Of a stretch of DNA of 64,000 nt, positions 53,709 to 64,000 are shown piece after piece. The stretch is from Plantago major. Lineage: Eukaryota; Streptophyta; Magnoliopsida; Lamiales; Plantaginaceae. The position numbers were made by a program, and so were the translations under genes. Below the pieces are notes generated by a model. That model saw only the letters and a list, made by a program, of their open reading frames with translations, had not been told where the DNA came from and made no database searches. Numbering within the stretch: position 1 is the first letter of the stretch; each line of letters starts with the position of its first letter. The stretch spans positions 23,816,237-23,880,236 of the forward strand of contig CM048844.1 of NCBI GenBank assembly GCA_026545765.1, written 5' to 3'.

Positions 53709-54876
53709 TGTGTGTTGGTGATGAGCTGAGAGGAGAGTGAGATTTTGGCGAAGTCAGAGATCTGGCATGAAAGGGAGAAGCAATTCCTGATTTAGTGCCG
53801 TAGATTCGTCGTCACTGTGTTTAGAAGAAGAGTCGGGTTGAAGGAATGGAAATGGAGAAGTCGTGTGATTGGGTTGGATTGTGTTTGTGCTTGCGAATAG
53901 GCAACAGATAAAGCGTTGTGGCTTTGGATAAATCGCGTTAAGTGGAATTTACTTTGGACTCCCTTATCTTTCGTTAATTAATTAAGAGGTAGATTTGTGT
54001 TTGGTGTTTTGAAAATGATAATTGATTCCAATGGTAACACTTGCAAAACAAAATCTGTGTTTACTTGAGTGTTGGATGGACAGTGAAGGTATGGGACAAA
54101 TAATGTTGTAATGGATTTGAAGTGTAAATTCCGTTCCAATAAAAATTACCAAACGTTATAATCAACTGATTATAACGATTTGATTATAACGATGAATAGC
54201 AAAACATCAGTGTAATAATTCTAAATTACCGGGGATTTTGATTCTCATATGATCATTATGCATGCAAGACAGGGTATATTATACTTATCATCGTGTTGTT
54301 AGGTCGGATCGGCTTTTTTTTTTTTGGGGGGGGGGGGGGGCAATGTGGAATGAGTGCTCAAGAATCTAGTCTACGATGCATGATCAAGCTGTGTGAGTCT
54401 ATTGGTAGTTATGAAATACATAGATTTTTCGTTAAAGAACTTGGAAGTACACTGTGTTAACTAAAGTGAGAAATGTGCCCATGGAAGGAGTCTCGAGGTG
54501 TGTTGTTACAAGTCACGGTGACAAATCAAACATGGACATCTAAAATTTCTCTCTATATTTTATATACAATGGTGATGTATAAGTTATAAAACATTGACAC
54601 AGATACCATTTTTTCAGGTGAGCTATAAATGTATTGAACACCCGAATAAAAGTAATTCATTTTTTACTCTTCCACATCGGTCTTTCCTCAACATACCGCA
54701 TCGTTTTTCTTCCTCACTTCTCATTTGCACCGTGGGTGTTTCCAAACTAGCAACTATCCATAACGATAATTATAAAAAAAATACCAACGGCTGGATTAGT
54801 CGCTTATAGCGGATACCAGTGAGAAAACAAAAAAAATATTTAAAAAAAAAATCTCCTTAGATCCTCTAAAATCTTA
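53709..54876. other. BIG5 upstream region
   Basis: BIG5 leader and promoter on the minus strand, then AT-rich spacer. A T11/G15 homopolymer junction lies at about 54315-54340. No gene is seen. Confidence 0.4.
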
Positions 54877-55235
54877 GGGTGTGATTGGTTGTGTGTTTTG
54901 TTGTGCTATTTAATGGTTGACCGCACACTAGGAGGTGATTGGTAGCGTGCGTTTCGGCCCAAACGCGTTTTGCTAGGCCCGCGCGATTTTATTGGGCTGC
55001 CATCTCAAACGTGCGATTTGAAATGCCTAGGGACCCTCGTGCAATTCGGAATGGCCCATGAATGTGCAATTTGAACATGACATGAACTGTCAATCGCACA
55101 CAACCAATCAGGCCCCAAGAATTGCGTTTCGTGGTCAATATGCAATTCAACAACTTAAAAGCTTGACCGGGCCGTTGATGTGCTATTTAAAAACATTGAC
55201 CGCACTCTGTGCGCGATTCAGAACCAATCGGTCCC
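54877..55235. mobile_element. PIF/Harbinger-type MITE with an extra internal terminus
   Basis: The left end GGGTGTGATTGGTTGTGTG and the right end CCAATCGGTCCC are inverted relatives bordered by TTA at 54874-54876 and 55236-55238. A third terminus-like word, CGCACACAACCAATCAGGCC, lies inside at about 55095-55114 and matches the left end better than the outer right end does. CG-rich for the region (GCGCGATT, AAACGCG). Non-coding. Confidence 0.65.
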
Positions 55236-55339
55236 TTACAAATTACAGTTTTTCTCAAACCATCGAATAACGAATTAGTAAAACTAAGACGACGGATTAA
55301 TAAAATACAAAGTCTTATAAAAGTACTAGTACATTTGGA

Positions 55340-57420
55340 GAGTCCAAATAGACCCCTAGTTTTATATATAAATTGTCCATTTTTTTACCTTTGTTGTTTT
55401 ACATTTTCATGGGTCTAATATACCGGGTTTGGTGTTTGAAATCCGGTTCGGATCGTAGTGGGTCTAATATAAAAAGTTTCTTCACTCACTTTTCCTCATT
55501 TCTTTCCAGTTTCTTCTTCACGTTCTTTTACACCGCATCTTCTTCTCCTTCTTCACGTCTTTTTTCTTCCAGATTTTCTCTGTCCAATCGATCGATCTCG
55601 AGCAGTTTCACCTTCCAGGTTATTCTCTGCAATCAATCGACATCGAGCTTCAGCGACTCTTCGTTGATCGACCGATCTGACTCCTGCAGAGCAATTGAAA
55701 AAGGAAGATCAAAACCCTAATTCATCTCTAGTTTGTATCGGATCTAGTGAAATTGACTCCAGAAAGTTGTTGATCGTTCAAGTGTTTCAGTTTTTCGCCG
55801 TGTTTGTTAATGCCGGATCGATGTTTTTGGGCAAAATACAGGATAAACTCGAGGAAGTTCAGATCGAAGTTGATTTGTCATCGTTTTAGTAGGTAATCTC
55901 CGTCTCGCCTCTTTCTTATGTATTTGAGCTAGATTTATATTTTTGTGGTTGGTATGGGTACTTAAATGTATTCTATTGCACATCCGGATGACTGACCCAA
56001 ATTGGGGATAATAATCGCAGTAGAACTAGGAACTCATACACCACAAGTCCATTACAAGTGAATTTTATTTGGTTTGGTTATTGCCGAGATGTGTCCTTCT
56101 GTTCTATGTTGTTATATGATTTGTTTTAGTTTGAATATGTTTTGAATGATATATGTTTTAGTAGGAATTGTCTATGTTTTAGTAGGAATTGTCTATGTTT
56201 TAGTAGAAATTGTTTATGTTGTTGCTGGTTTAGTTTTTGTATAAATTGTTTATGTTTTAATATAAATTGTCTAGTTTTTTTTATAAATGTTCTATGTTTT
56301 AGTATAAATTATCTATGTTGTTCGTTGTTGCTGGTTTAGTTTTTTTGTATATATTGTCTATGTTTTACTATAAATTGTCTAGTTTTTTGTATAATAGTCT
56401 ATGTTTTAGTAGAAATTGTCTATGTATAACTATAAATTGTCTAGTTTTTTTTTGTATAAATGGCCTATGTTTTAGCACAAATTCTCTATGTTGTTATGCA
56501 TTATTGGTTTAGTAATTGTCTGTGTTTTAGTATAAATTGTCTAGTTTTTTTAGTATAAATGTCATATGTTTTAGTAGAAATTAACCAGTTTCTTTTGTGT
56601 AAATGTCCTATGTTCTAGTTTTAGTATAAATTGTATAGTTTTTTTTTGTATAAATGTCTTATGTTTTAGTAGAAATTGTATATGTTGTTCTTTGTTGTTC
56701 GTTTAGTGTAAAAAGATAAATGCGTTATATATTGTTTAGTTTTCTGTATAAATGGCATATGTTTTAGTATAAATTGTCTATGTTATTATGTGTTGATGTT
56801 TTAGTGTGAATGGTTTAGTTTTTTTTTATAAATGGTCTATGTTTGTGTATAAATTGTTTATGTTTTTTTTTTATGTTTTTGTTGTATGTATTAGGTTTCC
56901 GCAAAAAGGGTGATCGAACAAAGATTGATTGGTCACAAAAATTGAGACGTTGTGGAAGAAGGGGTCGATGAAAAAGTCAAGAGGGTGAAGAAAGCTATTT
57001 TGAAGATGTATTAAATGTTTTTGAAAAGATATGTATTTTTATAGGTTGTAAATTTTGATTTTTTTAATTATTTTGTGTATTGAAATTTATTGGTTGACGA
57101 ATGAAATTGAAGTTCATGGTTATTTTTCTAAATATTGTGTTTTGATTGGATAAATAGGTTGTTACTAATGTTTGCATGCTAAAAATAGACAATTTCACGA
57201 TAAACATAGGCAATTTGATGATAAACCTAGACAATTTGATGTAAAAATCAACATATTTGGATTTTGAACATTGATGAGCTGAGTAAGTTTTTTCCTAAAA
57301 AAATCACAGGCCGACCCGGCCCTACCGGTTCGACCCGCAAAAAATCAGACTGTCTATGTCTATTTTTTAAGTTAAATTGTCTATGTTTATCTGTTATGTA
57401 GGAAAGTCCGAACTCTACAA
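55340..57420 (+). mobile_element. Putative non-autonomous element B, same plan as element A
   Basis: From left to right are a TATA-like TATATATA at 55363, a CT-rich leader (TTCTTCTTCACGTTC and similar, 55480-55640), a possible donor at 55893, a degenerate minisatellite (56119-56890), a possible acceptor at 56893-56894, and a short core (56895-57170). Inverted copies of the minisatellite motif follow at 57180-57250, then a CCGGTTCGACCCG block resembling the CCGG-rich ends of element A. No transposase is encoded. A core frame with FRKKGDRTKIDWSQKLRRC is only faintly reminiscent of the C-terminal part of FAR1/MULE proteins. Exact ends and target duplication were not resolved. The right end lies about 235 bases from the PPR start codon. 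Confidence 0.4.
56119..56890 (+). repeat. Degenerate minisatellite, motif TATGTTTTAGTATAAATTGTC
   Basis: About 18-20 irregular units of 30-50 bp built on TATGTTTTAGTA and TAAATTGTCTAGTTTTTT. The T-bias on the plus strand is strong. Frames across it (56142, 56315) are repeat translations. Confidence 0.85.
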
Positions 57421-57441
57421 TATGTAGAGGACTCTCGCAAG

Positions 57442-57490
57442 ACAGACTCTTAATAAAAACCTCAAGGCTCTTAATAAAAACCTCAAGGCT
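57442..57490 (+). repeat. Short tandem repeat in the PPR leader
   Basis: The word CTCTTAATAAAAACCTCAAGG is repeated twice in direct succession (period 21) about 170 bases upstream of the PPR start codon. Confidence 0.7.
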
Positions 57491-57654
57491 CAAACTACTC
57501 AGAGCGTCACTTCTACTCCGAATCCGCGAACTCTTGATAGAAATGCCCAAACAGCGGATCTATCATCTATGTTACCACCTGAATTTCATCCGGTTCCACT
57601 CTATCAGTCTCTCGTGCTCCCAAACACGGCCTGCAAGTCTGCAATTAAGACGAA

Positions 57655-59685
57655 ATGCGAAGCCTCTCGCTCAGGAAATTATCTCGTTTCTGCGCCAAAT
57701 GCCAAGCTTCATCAGCAATCGGTAAGCAATATTTTCTGCAAACACACTTCTTGTTTCAATCCCATGACTCCAAAACCTTAACCTTTTCAACTTTCTCTAA
57801 TCAAGATTCGCCCAAAACCCCCTTAAACTCGCCCCCTTTTGAGAAACCCAGTTATTTTAGTCATAAAGATGACAACTTTGACCTATTGAATCAACGACGA
57901 GGAGATGATCTCATACACCTTAAGAAAGAGCCAGTGTATAGGGCAGAAATCCGAACCCATGATGAGTTTTCCGCTGATGTGGAGAAGGTGTATATGATAT
58001 TGACCAAGTTTCATTCTAGAGTTCCAAAATTGGAACTTGCTTTGCAACAATCCGGTGTTGTGATGAGGTCTGGTCTAACTGAACGGGTGCTTAACCGATG
58101 TGGTGATGCTGGGAATTTAGGGTATAAGTTCTTTGTCTGGGCGTTGAAGCAACCGGGTTATAGGCATAGTCGGGAGGTGTACAAGGCGATGATTAAGAGT
58201 TTGGGGAAAATGAGGCAGTTTGGAGCTGTATGGGCTCTTATTGAGGAGATGTGGAAAGAGAACCCTCGACTCTTGTCTCCTGAGGTTTTTATTGTTCTCG
58301 TGAGGAGGTTTGCGGCTGCTAGAATGGTGAAGAAGGCGATTGAGGTGCTGGATGAGATGCCCAAGTATGGGTGTGAGCCTGATGAGTATGTGTTTGGGTG
58401 CCTGCTGGATGCTCTGGCTAAGAATGGCAGTGTGAAGGAGGCTGCATTGCTGTTTGAGGATATGGGGGTTAGGTTTAAGCCCACTATAAGGCATTTCACT
58501 TCTCTGCTGCACGGGTGGTGTAAAGAAGGGAAGTTGATGGAGGCAAAATTTGTGTTGGTGAAAATGAGGGAGGCGGGTTTTGAGCCTGACATTGTAATTT
58601 ATAACAATTTGCTTACTGGGTATGCGAAGGCGGACAAAATGCTGGATGCTTTCCATCTTTTAGGGGAGATAAGAAGGAACTTTTGTGAGCAGGATGCAAC
58701 TTCGTATACCATTGTGATTCAAGCACTTTGTGCTCGAGAGAGACTGGAAGAAGCGATGAGACTTTTATTGGATATGCAGAAGAGTGGGTGTGAGGCTGAC
58801 GTTGTTACTTACACGACCTTGATAAGTGGATTTTGCAAGTGGGGTAAGATTGGTAAAGGCTACGAGCTTTTGGGTGATATGTTACAAAAAGGTGTTACTC
58901 CGAATGCGACAACTTATCTCCACATCATGCTGGCTCATGAGAAAAAGGAAGAGTTGGAAGAGTGCCAAGAACTTTTGCAGGAGATGCGGAAGATTGGCGT
59001 GATGCCTGATCTAAGCATTTATAACACTATTCTCCGCTTGTCTTGCAAATTGGGAGAGACTGAACTAGGCATGAAAATTATGAATGAATTAGATGCTGGT
59101 GGTCTTTGTCCGGGAGCTGATACATTTGTCATTCTCATAAATGGGCTTGTTGATCAAGGTTTATTAGTTGAAGCTTGTGATTACTTTAAAGAAATGATTG
59201 GTAGAGGGCTCCTAGCTGTTCCACGGTATGGAACTTTCAAAGATTTGCTGAATGCTCTGTTAAAATCCGATAAGCTTGAAATGGCGAAAGATATCTGGAG
59301 TTGCATTGTTACTAAAGGATGCGACCTTAATGTTTATGCTTGGACAATCTGGATTAACGCGCTCTTCTCAAATGGTCATGTCAAGGATGCTTGTTCGTAC
59401 TGTATGGATATGATGGAAGCTGATGTAATGCCCCAACCAGATACATTCGCTAAACTTATACAGGGTCTAAAGAAACTCTACAATAGAGCAATAGCTGTTG
59501 AGATTACCGGGAAAGTAAGGGAAATGGCTAAAGCGAGAAATGTGACGTTCAAGATGTACAAGAGACGTGGCGAAAGAGACCTAAAGAACAAAGTGAAAAA
59601 TATGAGAGCTGGCAAGGAAAGGAGAGCTCGCCTACTCAAGGCTAGAAGGAAACAGGCTCATATGGCAGATATCTGCAGTAAATAG
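57655..59685 (+). CDS. P-class pentatricopeptide repeat protein, organelle RNA binding
   Basis: A single uninterrupted exon of 676 residues, as usual for plant PPR genes. The first 30-50 residues (MRSLSLRKLSRFC...) are basic and Ser-rich, fitting a mitochondrial or plastid presequence. From about 165 to 615 runs a series of roughly 35-residue repeats such as VTYTTLISGFCKWGKIGKGY and IVIYNNLLTGYAKADKMLDA. No E, DYW or SMR domain follows; the C-terminus is a highly basic tail (KRRGERDLKNKVK, KERRARLLKARRK). The layout recalls Arabidopsis At5g65820/At3g49730, a similarity judged from memory. Likely role: binding one or a few organellar transcripts to process or stabilise them. The promoter region is partly made of element B. 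Confidence 0.92.
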   Translation: MRSLSLRKLSRFCAKCQASSAIGKQYFLQTHFLFQSHDSKTLTFSTFSNQDSPKTPLNSPPFEKPSYFSHKDDNFDLLNQRRGDDLIHLKKEPVYRAEIRTHDEFSADVEKVYMILTKFHSRVPKLELALQQSGVVMRSGLTERVLNRCGDAGNLGYKFFVWALKQPGYRHSREVYKAMIKSLGKMRQFGAVWALIEEMWKENPRLLSPEVFIVLVRRFAAARMVKKAIEVLDEMPKYGCEPDEYVFGCLLDALAKNGSVKEAALLFEDMGVRFKPTIRHFTSLLHGWCKEGKLMEAKFVLVKMREAGFEPDIVIYNNLLTGYAKADKMLDAFHLLGEIRRNFCEQDATSYTIVIQALCARERLEEAMRLLLDMQKSGCEADVVTYTTLISGFCKWGKIGKGYELLGDMLQKGVTPNATTYLHIMLAHEKKEELEECQELLQEMRKIGVMPDLSIYNTILRLSCKLGETELGMKIMNELDAGGLCPGADTFVILINGLVDQGLLVEACDYFKEMIGRGLLAVPRYGTFKDLLNALLKSDKLEMAKDIWSCIVTKGCDLNVYAWTIWINALFSNGHVKDACSYCMDMMEADVMPQPDTFAKLIQGLKKLYNRAIAVEITGKVREMAKARNVTFKMYKRRGERDLKNKVKNMRAGKERRARLLKARRKQAHMADICSK

Positions 59686-61909
59686 CCAACATTGAAGCTT
59701 ACTTATATCACAATATTGCATAAAGGACGTGCAAGTGTAAGTTTATTAGTTTATTCATCACACCTGATTCTGTTTTCTCAAAATCTCGTAATTGTGTTTC
59801 TGTTACATTGGTGTATTTGCTACCTTTCAATCAAATTGCTGAATCACCTTTGAAATATAAAAATTAAAAAAAATCAACAAAAAAAGTATGTTTTTCATAA
59901 TGGACCCAGCATGAGCAAATTGCTAGAAACTGTCATAAAGTCATTTCTTTGGTGGGATTTGCCTGTGAAGCTTATAGTGTCGTATATACTGATTAAGTAC
60001 TGATAAATGATGAATTGTTTTGAACATTATGATATTGACCTGGTTCTCCACATAGTTATACCAGCTTCTGACATAATCTTCAGGAAATTTGAAGTTATTG
60101 GATATTTAGATCCAAAAACTTGTATTATCGTGTTTAAATTAACAACTGATTCCAAGGGTCAAAATAGAAATTATTGCAACCAAAATGTCATGCCATTTAA
60201 CTGGTTTAACTCTCCTCATATAATAAGAGAGCCTGTTCTTACATGTACTTGATGCTTCTATAAGATGAATGGCATCAGCATTAATTCTCTGAATTTCCCC
60301 AGGAGCACTCTTAATTAACTCTCTATGATTTGTCTTTTATGTGATATTCAGTGAGAGAACAAACAATACCACTGTTTTCTGCATGTGCAGAAGCTTCAGA
60401 AAGTTGGAGTGTTGGACTATGGCATTAAATTAGGACATTAGACAATTTTTAGTATCTAAATTATCAAACACTGGACTATTTGTTATGTTAACTTGTTTGT
60501 TTATCATAGATGATACAGTTACAGTATAACTCATTGATCAAGATATTGATGAACAGTGGAACTGTTGTCTGTAATTGATTATCTTATTCTAATTTGAGTA
60601 TCAACTAAAATCTAAGCTATTAAATTCTTTTGCATTCGGGATTACTGGATTAGTCAACTTGATCTAAACAACTAGGCTAGGCCGATGAGCTCGTCTTTGA
60701 GCGTGGCAAAACCTAAGATTGATTTATTCTGGATTAACCAGGTCAAACTGACTCAACTCAATATGCAACCCTCAGGTCTATATGTGATCCGGAAGAGAAG
60801 CTGTGATATCCGGATTGTTTGCCAATGGTGTCCACAGCCAGTCGAAGCAGAAGCACTTGAACATAAGGCTGAGAAAACTTTCCCATTGGTGAGAAGCACT
60901 TAGGCTTTGGTTGTGTTGGTTTGTGCATCAGTGCATATATATGTTTCTTGAACTAGTAGCAAATGTCTCAATTTATGTAGATCGTTAGGAAGGAACCTGG
61001 AATATATTTATGGTTGTCAATTGGATTTTTTGTGAAAGATTAAAGCAGTAGCAACCTTCAGTGAGGAGATATTCCATGCTAAGTTAAACACTTCCCTGGT
61101 AATTAGTTTCCACTTTCTAGTCATTCACGTGGAGCAGCTGATGTTTGTATGGAATTTAATTATTATTCAGATCAATAATTTGACGGAACTGTGCTTGCCG
61201 CTTTCTAACATATAGTCACACTCACATGTATACTTAAGGCTTCACTCGTTTCAGGCTACTTCGAGAAAATTGCATGTCCATGTATATTATATATATGCCT
61301 GCGAGTTCTTTGTTAGACCTTAATCCAGTACTGTTGGTAGACCGATCCACCATTTGTCCTTCCGTTTCTTCTCTCATTTCTTGTGGAGAGCATGCTTCAG
61401 TGTTGTGTTCATGTGCAACTAATGAAAATGCTCATGATTTTGGTAGATCGATACCCTCAATGTATATCAGCTAATTGAATGGCTTGTAAATAAGCTTCCG
61501 ATCAAACTTTACAGAAAAAAGAGAACATGCTCTAGTTGGTTCTGGCCGAAATATTTTCAGTATACTTACATGATGAAAGTAACTTTATCGCCTTTTTAAC
61601 CATCAATTATCAAGTACAAGCTGAGGTTTCATTTCTGAAAGCATGATTTATTAATTCTTGCATCATTTCATCTTTAATTGAATTCCATGTAGAGACTTAC
61701 TCTGGTTGCAGCAGGAGAACGAAGACCTTATGGGTGCAAATTAAGATGGGAGATTCAAGGCGAGAGCAGGAGAAAGAAGACCTTATGGGACTCATCAAAG
61801 AATCAGAAAGCTTGGTTTCTTCTTGCTGGCTGAATAAATGGAGAAACAGGTTCTGTAGCTTATGTTCTGATTCAGCCTTTGCAGGGTCAAAGGCCAAATT
61901 AGTGAATTA
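59686..61909. other. PPR 3' flank, no gene seen
   Basis: Starts with the presumed PPR 3' UTR. Short frames at 60685, 61274 and 61734 show no family features. A 24-bp near-direct repeat (GAAGACCTTATGGG with flanks) occurs at about 61712 and 61768. Confidence 0.4.
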
Positions 61910-61976
61910 CTCTCTCCGTCTCATTGGATTCTATACGTTATAAATCATGTATACAACCTAACGTGACGGAAGGGAG
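61910..61976. mobile_element. Very short Stowaway-like element (67 bp)
   Basis: The left end CTCTCTCCGTCTCATTGGAT and the right end read in reverse, CTCCCTTCCGTCACGTTAGG, are flanked by TA at 61908-61909 and 61977-61978. The interior is almost absent, so this is an internally deleted copy. Confidence 0.6.
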
Positions 61977-61978
61977 TA

Positions 61979-62705
61979 AAGAACAAATTGACGGATCTGT
62001 AACACAAGTTGCACCTCAAGTTTTGGATAAACATATTCAAAGTCTCCACAAGACGACCATTTTTTTTTTTTTTTTAATTAAGATTGCATGCCATGACCTC
62101 TTCTAGATGATAGTTACATTCATGTCATGTCTCACATAAACAAGCATGGTCAACAACAATTTTATAAGTAAGATCCTAATCTGATTTAGGTGGAAGTTGA
62201 ACTGGACTACGAATCATGATGAATAATACTAGTAGTAATATTACGAAACACACGTCACAAAATTAATATTGGTATATTGAAAGAGCAAGTAGGCTATCTT
62301 ATAGATTTTACACGTGGAAAACTTTAGAGTGACGATTTTCTAGGGCTTGAAATTGCTCTAGCATATCATATATTAGAATTGGATCATCATCTATTTAAAA
62401 ATTCGTATTAGAATAAAAAAATTATTAAACTTGTATCTCCTAATTTAACGAGGTGGCATATTTCTATTCACAATTGTAATAAATACTAGCACTCAATATG
62501 AAACCAAAGTAAAAGAGTAGCTCAACATGACAACATATGTAACAGTAATTGCGGCAACAATTTTTCTAATAATCGAACATTCAAAGTAAACCATCTAGCC
62601 AGTATAGTTATAGTTCAACTTGTAAAATACTTCAGTTTGATCACCAACTTTTACCTATCCACTCTAAAACCTTTCCTCCAAGTTTCATGCACAAAAATAG
62701 CACAC
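61979..62705. other. Upstream region of the lipid transfer protein gene
   Basis: AT-rich, with a T16 run near 62060. No coding sequence is seen. Promoter elements other than the TATA box could not be assigned. Confidence 0.4.
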
Positions 62706-62712
62706 TATAAAG
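62706..62712 (+). promoter_or_regulatory. TATA box of the lipid transfer protein gene
   Basis: TATAAAG lies about 80 bases before the ATG at 62788, after a pyrimidine-rich stretch. A transcription start near 62735-62740 would be expected. Confidence 0.55.
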
Positions 62713-62787
62713 CCCTTGGACCAAAAATCACCAGTAACACAAACCAAGAATCAAACTACACTAAAAAAACAAGTTTATTCAACAAAA

Positions 62788-63490
62788 ATGGAACTCAAAC
62801 TTAGGGCTCTCCAACATGGATTCTTCGTGACACTATTGGCATTTTCTTTCCTTATGACACTAAATGAGGCACAAGTGCAACAACAACAGTGCCTCAATCA
62901 GCTTCAGCCATGCATGAACTACCTCAACGGGAATATCAGACCCCCGGATAGCTGTTGTCGACCCCTCGGTTATGTTATTAGATCACTACCTGAATGCTTG
63001 TGCAGTTTGATGAGCATTGAGGGCTCGAATCAAGCTGAGCAAGCGGGCATCAATACCACCGAGGCCCAAACTTTGCCTGCCAGATGTGGTCAACGTATCA
63101 ATCCACTCGGTTGCATTACAGGTTCGTCATTTACAATGTTACCTAATCTTAATTGTATTTTAATGTAAATGCACTGATCCATGTTCTTCTAGTTAGTGTA
63201 ACTTACATAACGACGACACATTTATTGAGCACATTCGCCTGATTTATACTAATATTTTAGCACACAATATTGTAGTAGATGATATACTATATGGATTGCT
63301 CACGATCCAATTAATTTTCATAAACTCGTTATAATGGATTGCTGAAATGTTGCAAAATTCATGTGCTGTAGGTACACCAGACACGCGAACAAGGAACTCG
63401 GTTCCTAATTCAGCCAGCGTCATCGTGATCCAATCTTCAATTTTAATCGTACTTGTTATTTCAATGGTTCTAATTTTCCAAGAACTGTAA
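62788..63490 (+). CDS. GPI-anchored non-specific lipid transfer protein (LTPG/xylogen-like), 2 exons
   Basis: Exons 62788-63121 and 63372-63490 (GT-AG, phase 1) give 150 residues. A signal peptide (GFFVTLLAFSFLMTLNEAQ) is followed by the eight-cysteine motif: C of QQQCLNQL, C of QPCMNYL, the DSCC pair, the CLC triplet of PECLCSL, C of PARC and C of PLGC. These four disulfides build a lipid-binding helix bundle. The second exon adds a Ser/Thr/Asn linker and a hydrophobic tail (VIVIQSSILIVLVISMVLIF) that fits a GPI-anchor signal. Known role of the group: lipid export or binding at the outer face of the plasma membrane or wall. A TTG-initiated extension upstream is out of context and the ATG at 62788 is preferred. 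If the intron is retained, a stop at 63166-63168 would give a secreted form without an anchor. Confidence 0.92.
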
Positions 63491-63809
63491 CATTGTTGAT
63501 CTCAATGTGTTCAAATTTATTGCCTATACCTGTAATATTTTACGACGTTATCATTTCATGAGGCACTTATGAATATGATTCTTACACAAAGCTTCAACAA
63601 TTTTAGTTGGTCTTGCTTGTTTTAATTGTAAGGGAAAACCGTAAATAGGACCTACCTTCAAACACATTCGAAGTTATGCTTAATCTGGTGAGCAGGTTGC
63701 TACAGTACCGCTGCTAGAGTGAATCCATAATACCTAAAAATAAGCACCACAAGATAGTGGTGAAATATGGGTTTATTAATCATATGACTTTCTGTATTAA
63801 GCTGTATTA
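63491..63809. other. LTPG 3' flank
   Basis: Presumed 3' UTR, then AT-rich spacer. No gene is seen. Confidence 0.4.
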
Positions 63810-64000
63810 GGGGATCTCCACCAGCGTTGTTGCAACGCTGGTGCAACTCGTGTTGGGACTGCAGTAGAGTCCCAACACAAGTTGAAGAGTACTGGTCTGA
63901 AATTTCAGCCCAAATACTTCCAACTCTTTTTTTTTTTCTTTTCTTTTCTTGTTTCTTTGTTTTTATTTTCTCTTTTTGTTTTTTTTATTTCTATTCCTTT
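63810..64000. mobile_element. Left end of a hairpin-rich PIF/Harbinger-type MITE, cut by window edge
   Basis: After TTA at 63807-63809 the sequence GGGGATCTCCACCAGCG opens a perfect 11-bp-arm hairpin (63819-63829 with 63833-63843, loop TTG). A second 17-bp-arm hairpin follows at once with one mismatch (63844-63860 with 63868-63884, arm containing GTGTTGGGACT). A T/C-rich body begins after 63930. The plan matches the element at 14378: TTA, short terminus, two stacked palindromes, AT-rich body. The right end is outside the window. Confidence 0.55.

Noticed and set aside
56142..56512. Cys/Phe/Leu-rich frames
   Set aside because: Repeat translations of the TATGTTTTAGTATAAATTGTC array.
58117..58656. 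Long minus-strand frames of 144-179 codons opposite the PPR gene
   Set aside because: Antisense shadows of a conserved coding exon, with low-complexity composition and no family signature.
60685..61480. Small frames of 66-72 codons between the PPR and LTP genes
   Set aside because: No domain, signal peptide or recognisable splice partners; consistent with chance frames.

Overview
This window is nuclear DNA of a flowering plant, most likely a eudicot. It has AT-rich intergenic DNA, genes with many GT-AG introns (16 exons in one gene, 33 in another), plant-only gene families and dense miniature transposons. Nothing prokaryotic, organellar or viral was seen. The species cannot be named from the sequence.

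Eight protein genes can be supported. Left to right they are: the 3' end of a reversibly glycosylated polypeptide / UDP-arabinopyranose mutase-like gene of the RGP5 type (+, cut by the window edge); CYP97A, the plastid carotenoid beta-ring hydroxylase LUT5 (+); ASYMMETRIC LEAVES2, a LOB-domain leaf-polarity regulator (-); a pollen-type SKU5-similar / ascorbate-oxidase-like secreted protein (-); DEG10, an organellar Deg/HtrA protease (-); BIG5/MIN7, a large Sec7 ARF-GEF (-); an intron-less P-class PPR protein (+); and a GPI-anchored non-specific lipid transfer protein (+). All intron phases were followed by hand and each complete gene gives one uninterrupted reading frame (601, 202, 552, 576, 1741, 676 and 150 residues). 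The genes are single transcription units that do not form a pathway. CYP97A and DEG10 act in organelles, BIG5 and the SKS and LTP proteins in the secretory or cell-surface system.

The two long gene-poor stretches (about 7-17.5 kb and 19.3-28 kb) and the gap before the PPR gene hold mobile DNA. They include Stowaway-type MITEs with TA target duplications, PIF/Harbinger-type MITEs with TTA/TAA duplications (two of them built from stacked hairpins), a 5'-truncated LINE carrying an RNase H domain with a 13-bp target duplication, a candidate 2.5-kb solo LTR with a 4 x 49-bp minisatellite, and several tandem duplications. 

The best candidates for something undescribed are two long elements (about 11.04-13.18 kb and 55.34-57.42 kb). 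Their sequences differ, but they share one plan: a TATA box, a CT-rich leader, a long degenerate AT-rich minisatellite lying between plausible splice sites, a short core, then the same minisatellite motif in inverted orientation. A second point of interest is a diverged triplicated repeat inside the predicted 5'-UTR intron of AS2.
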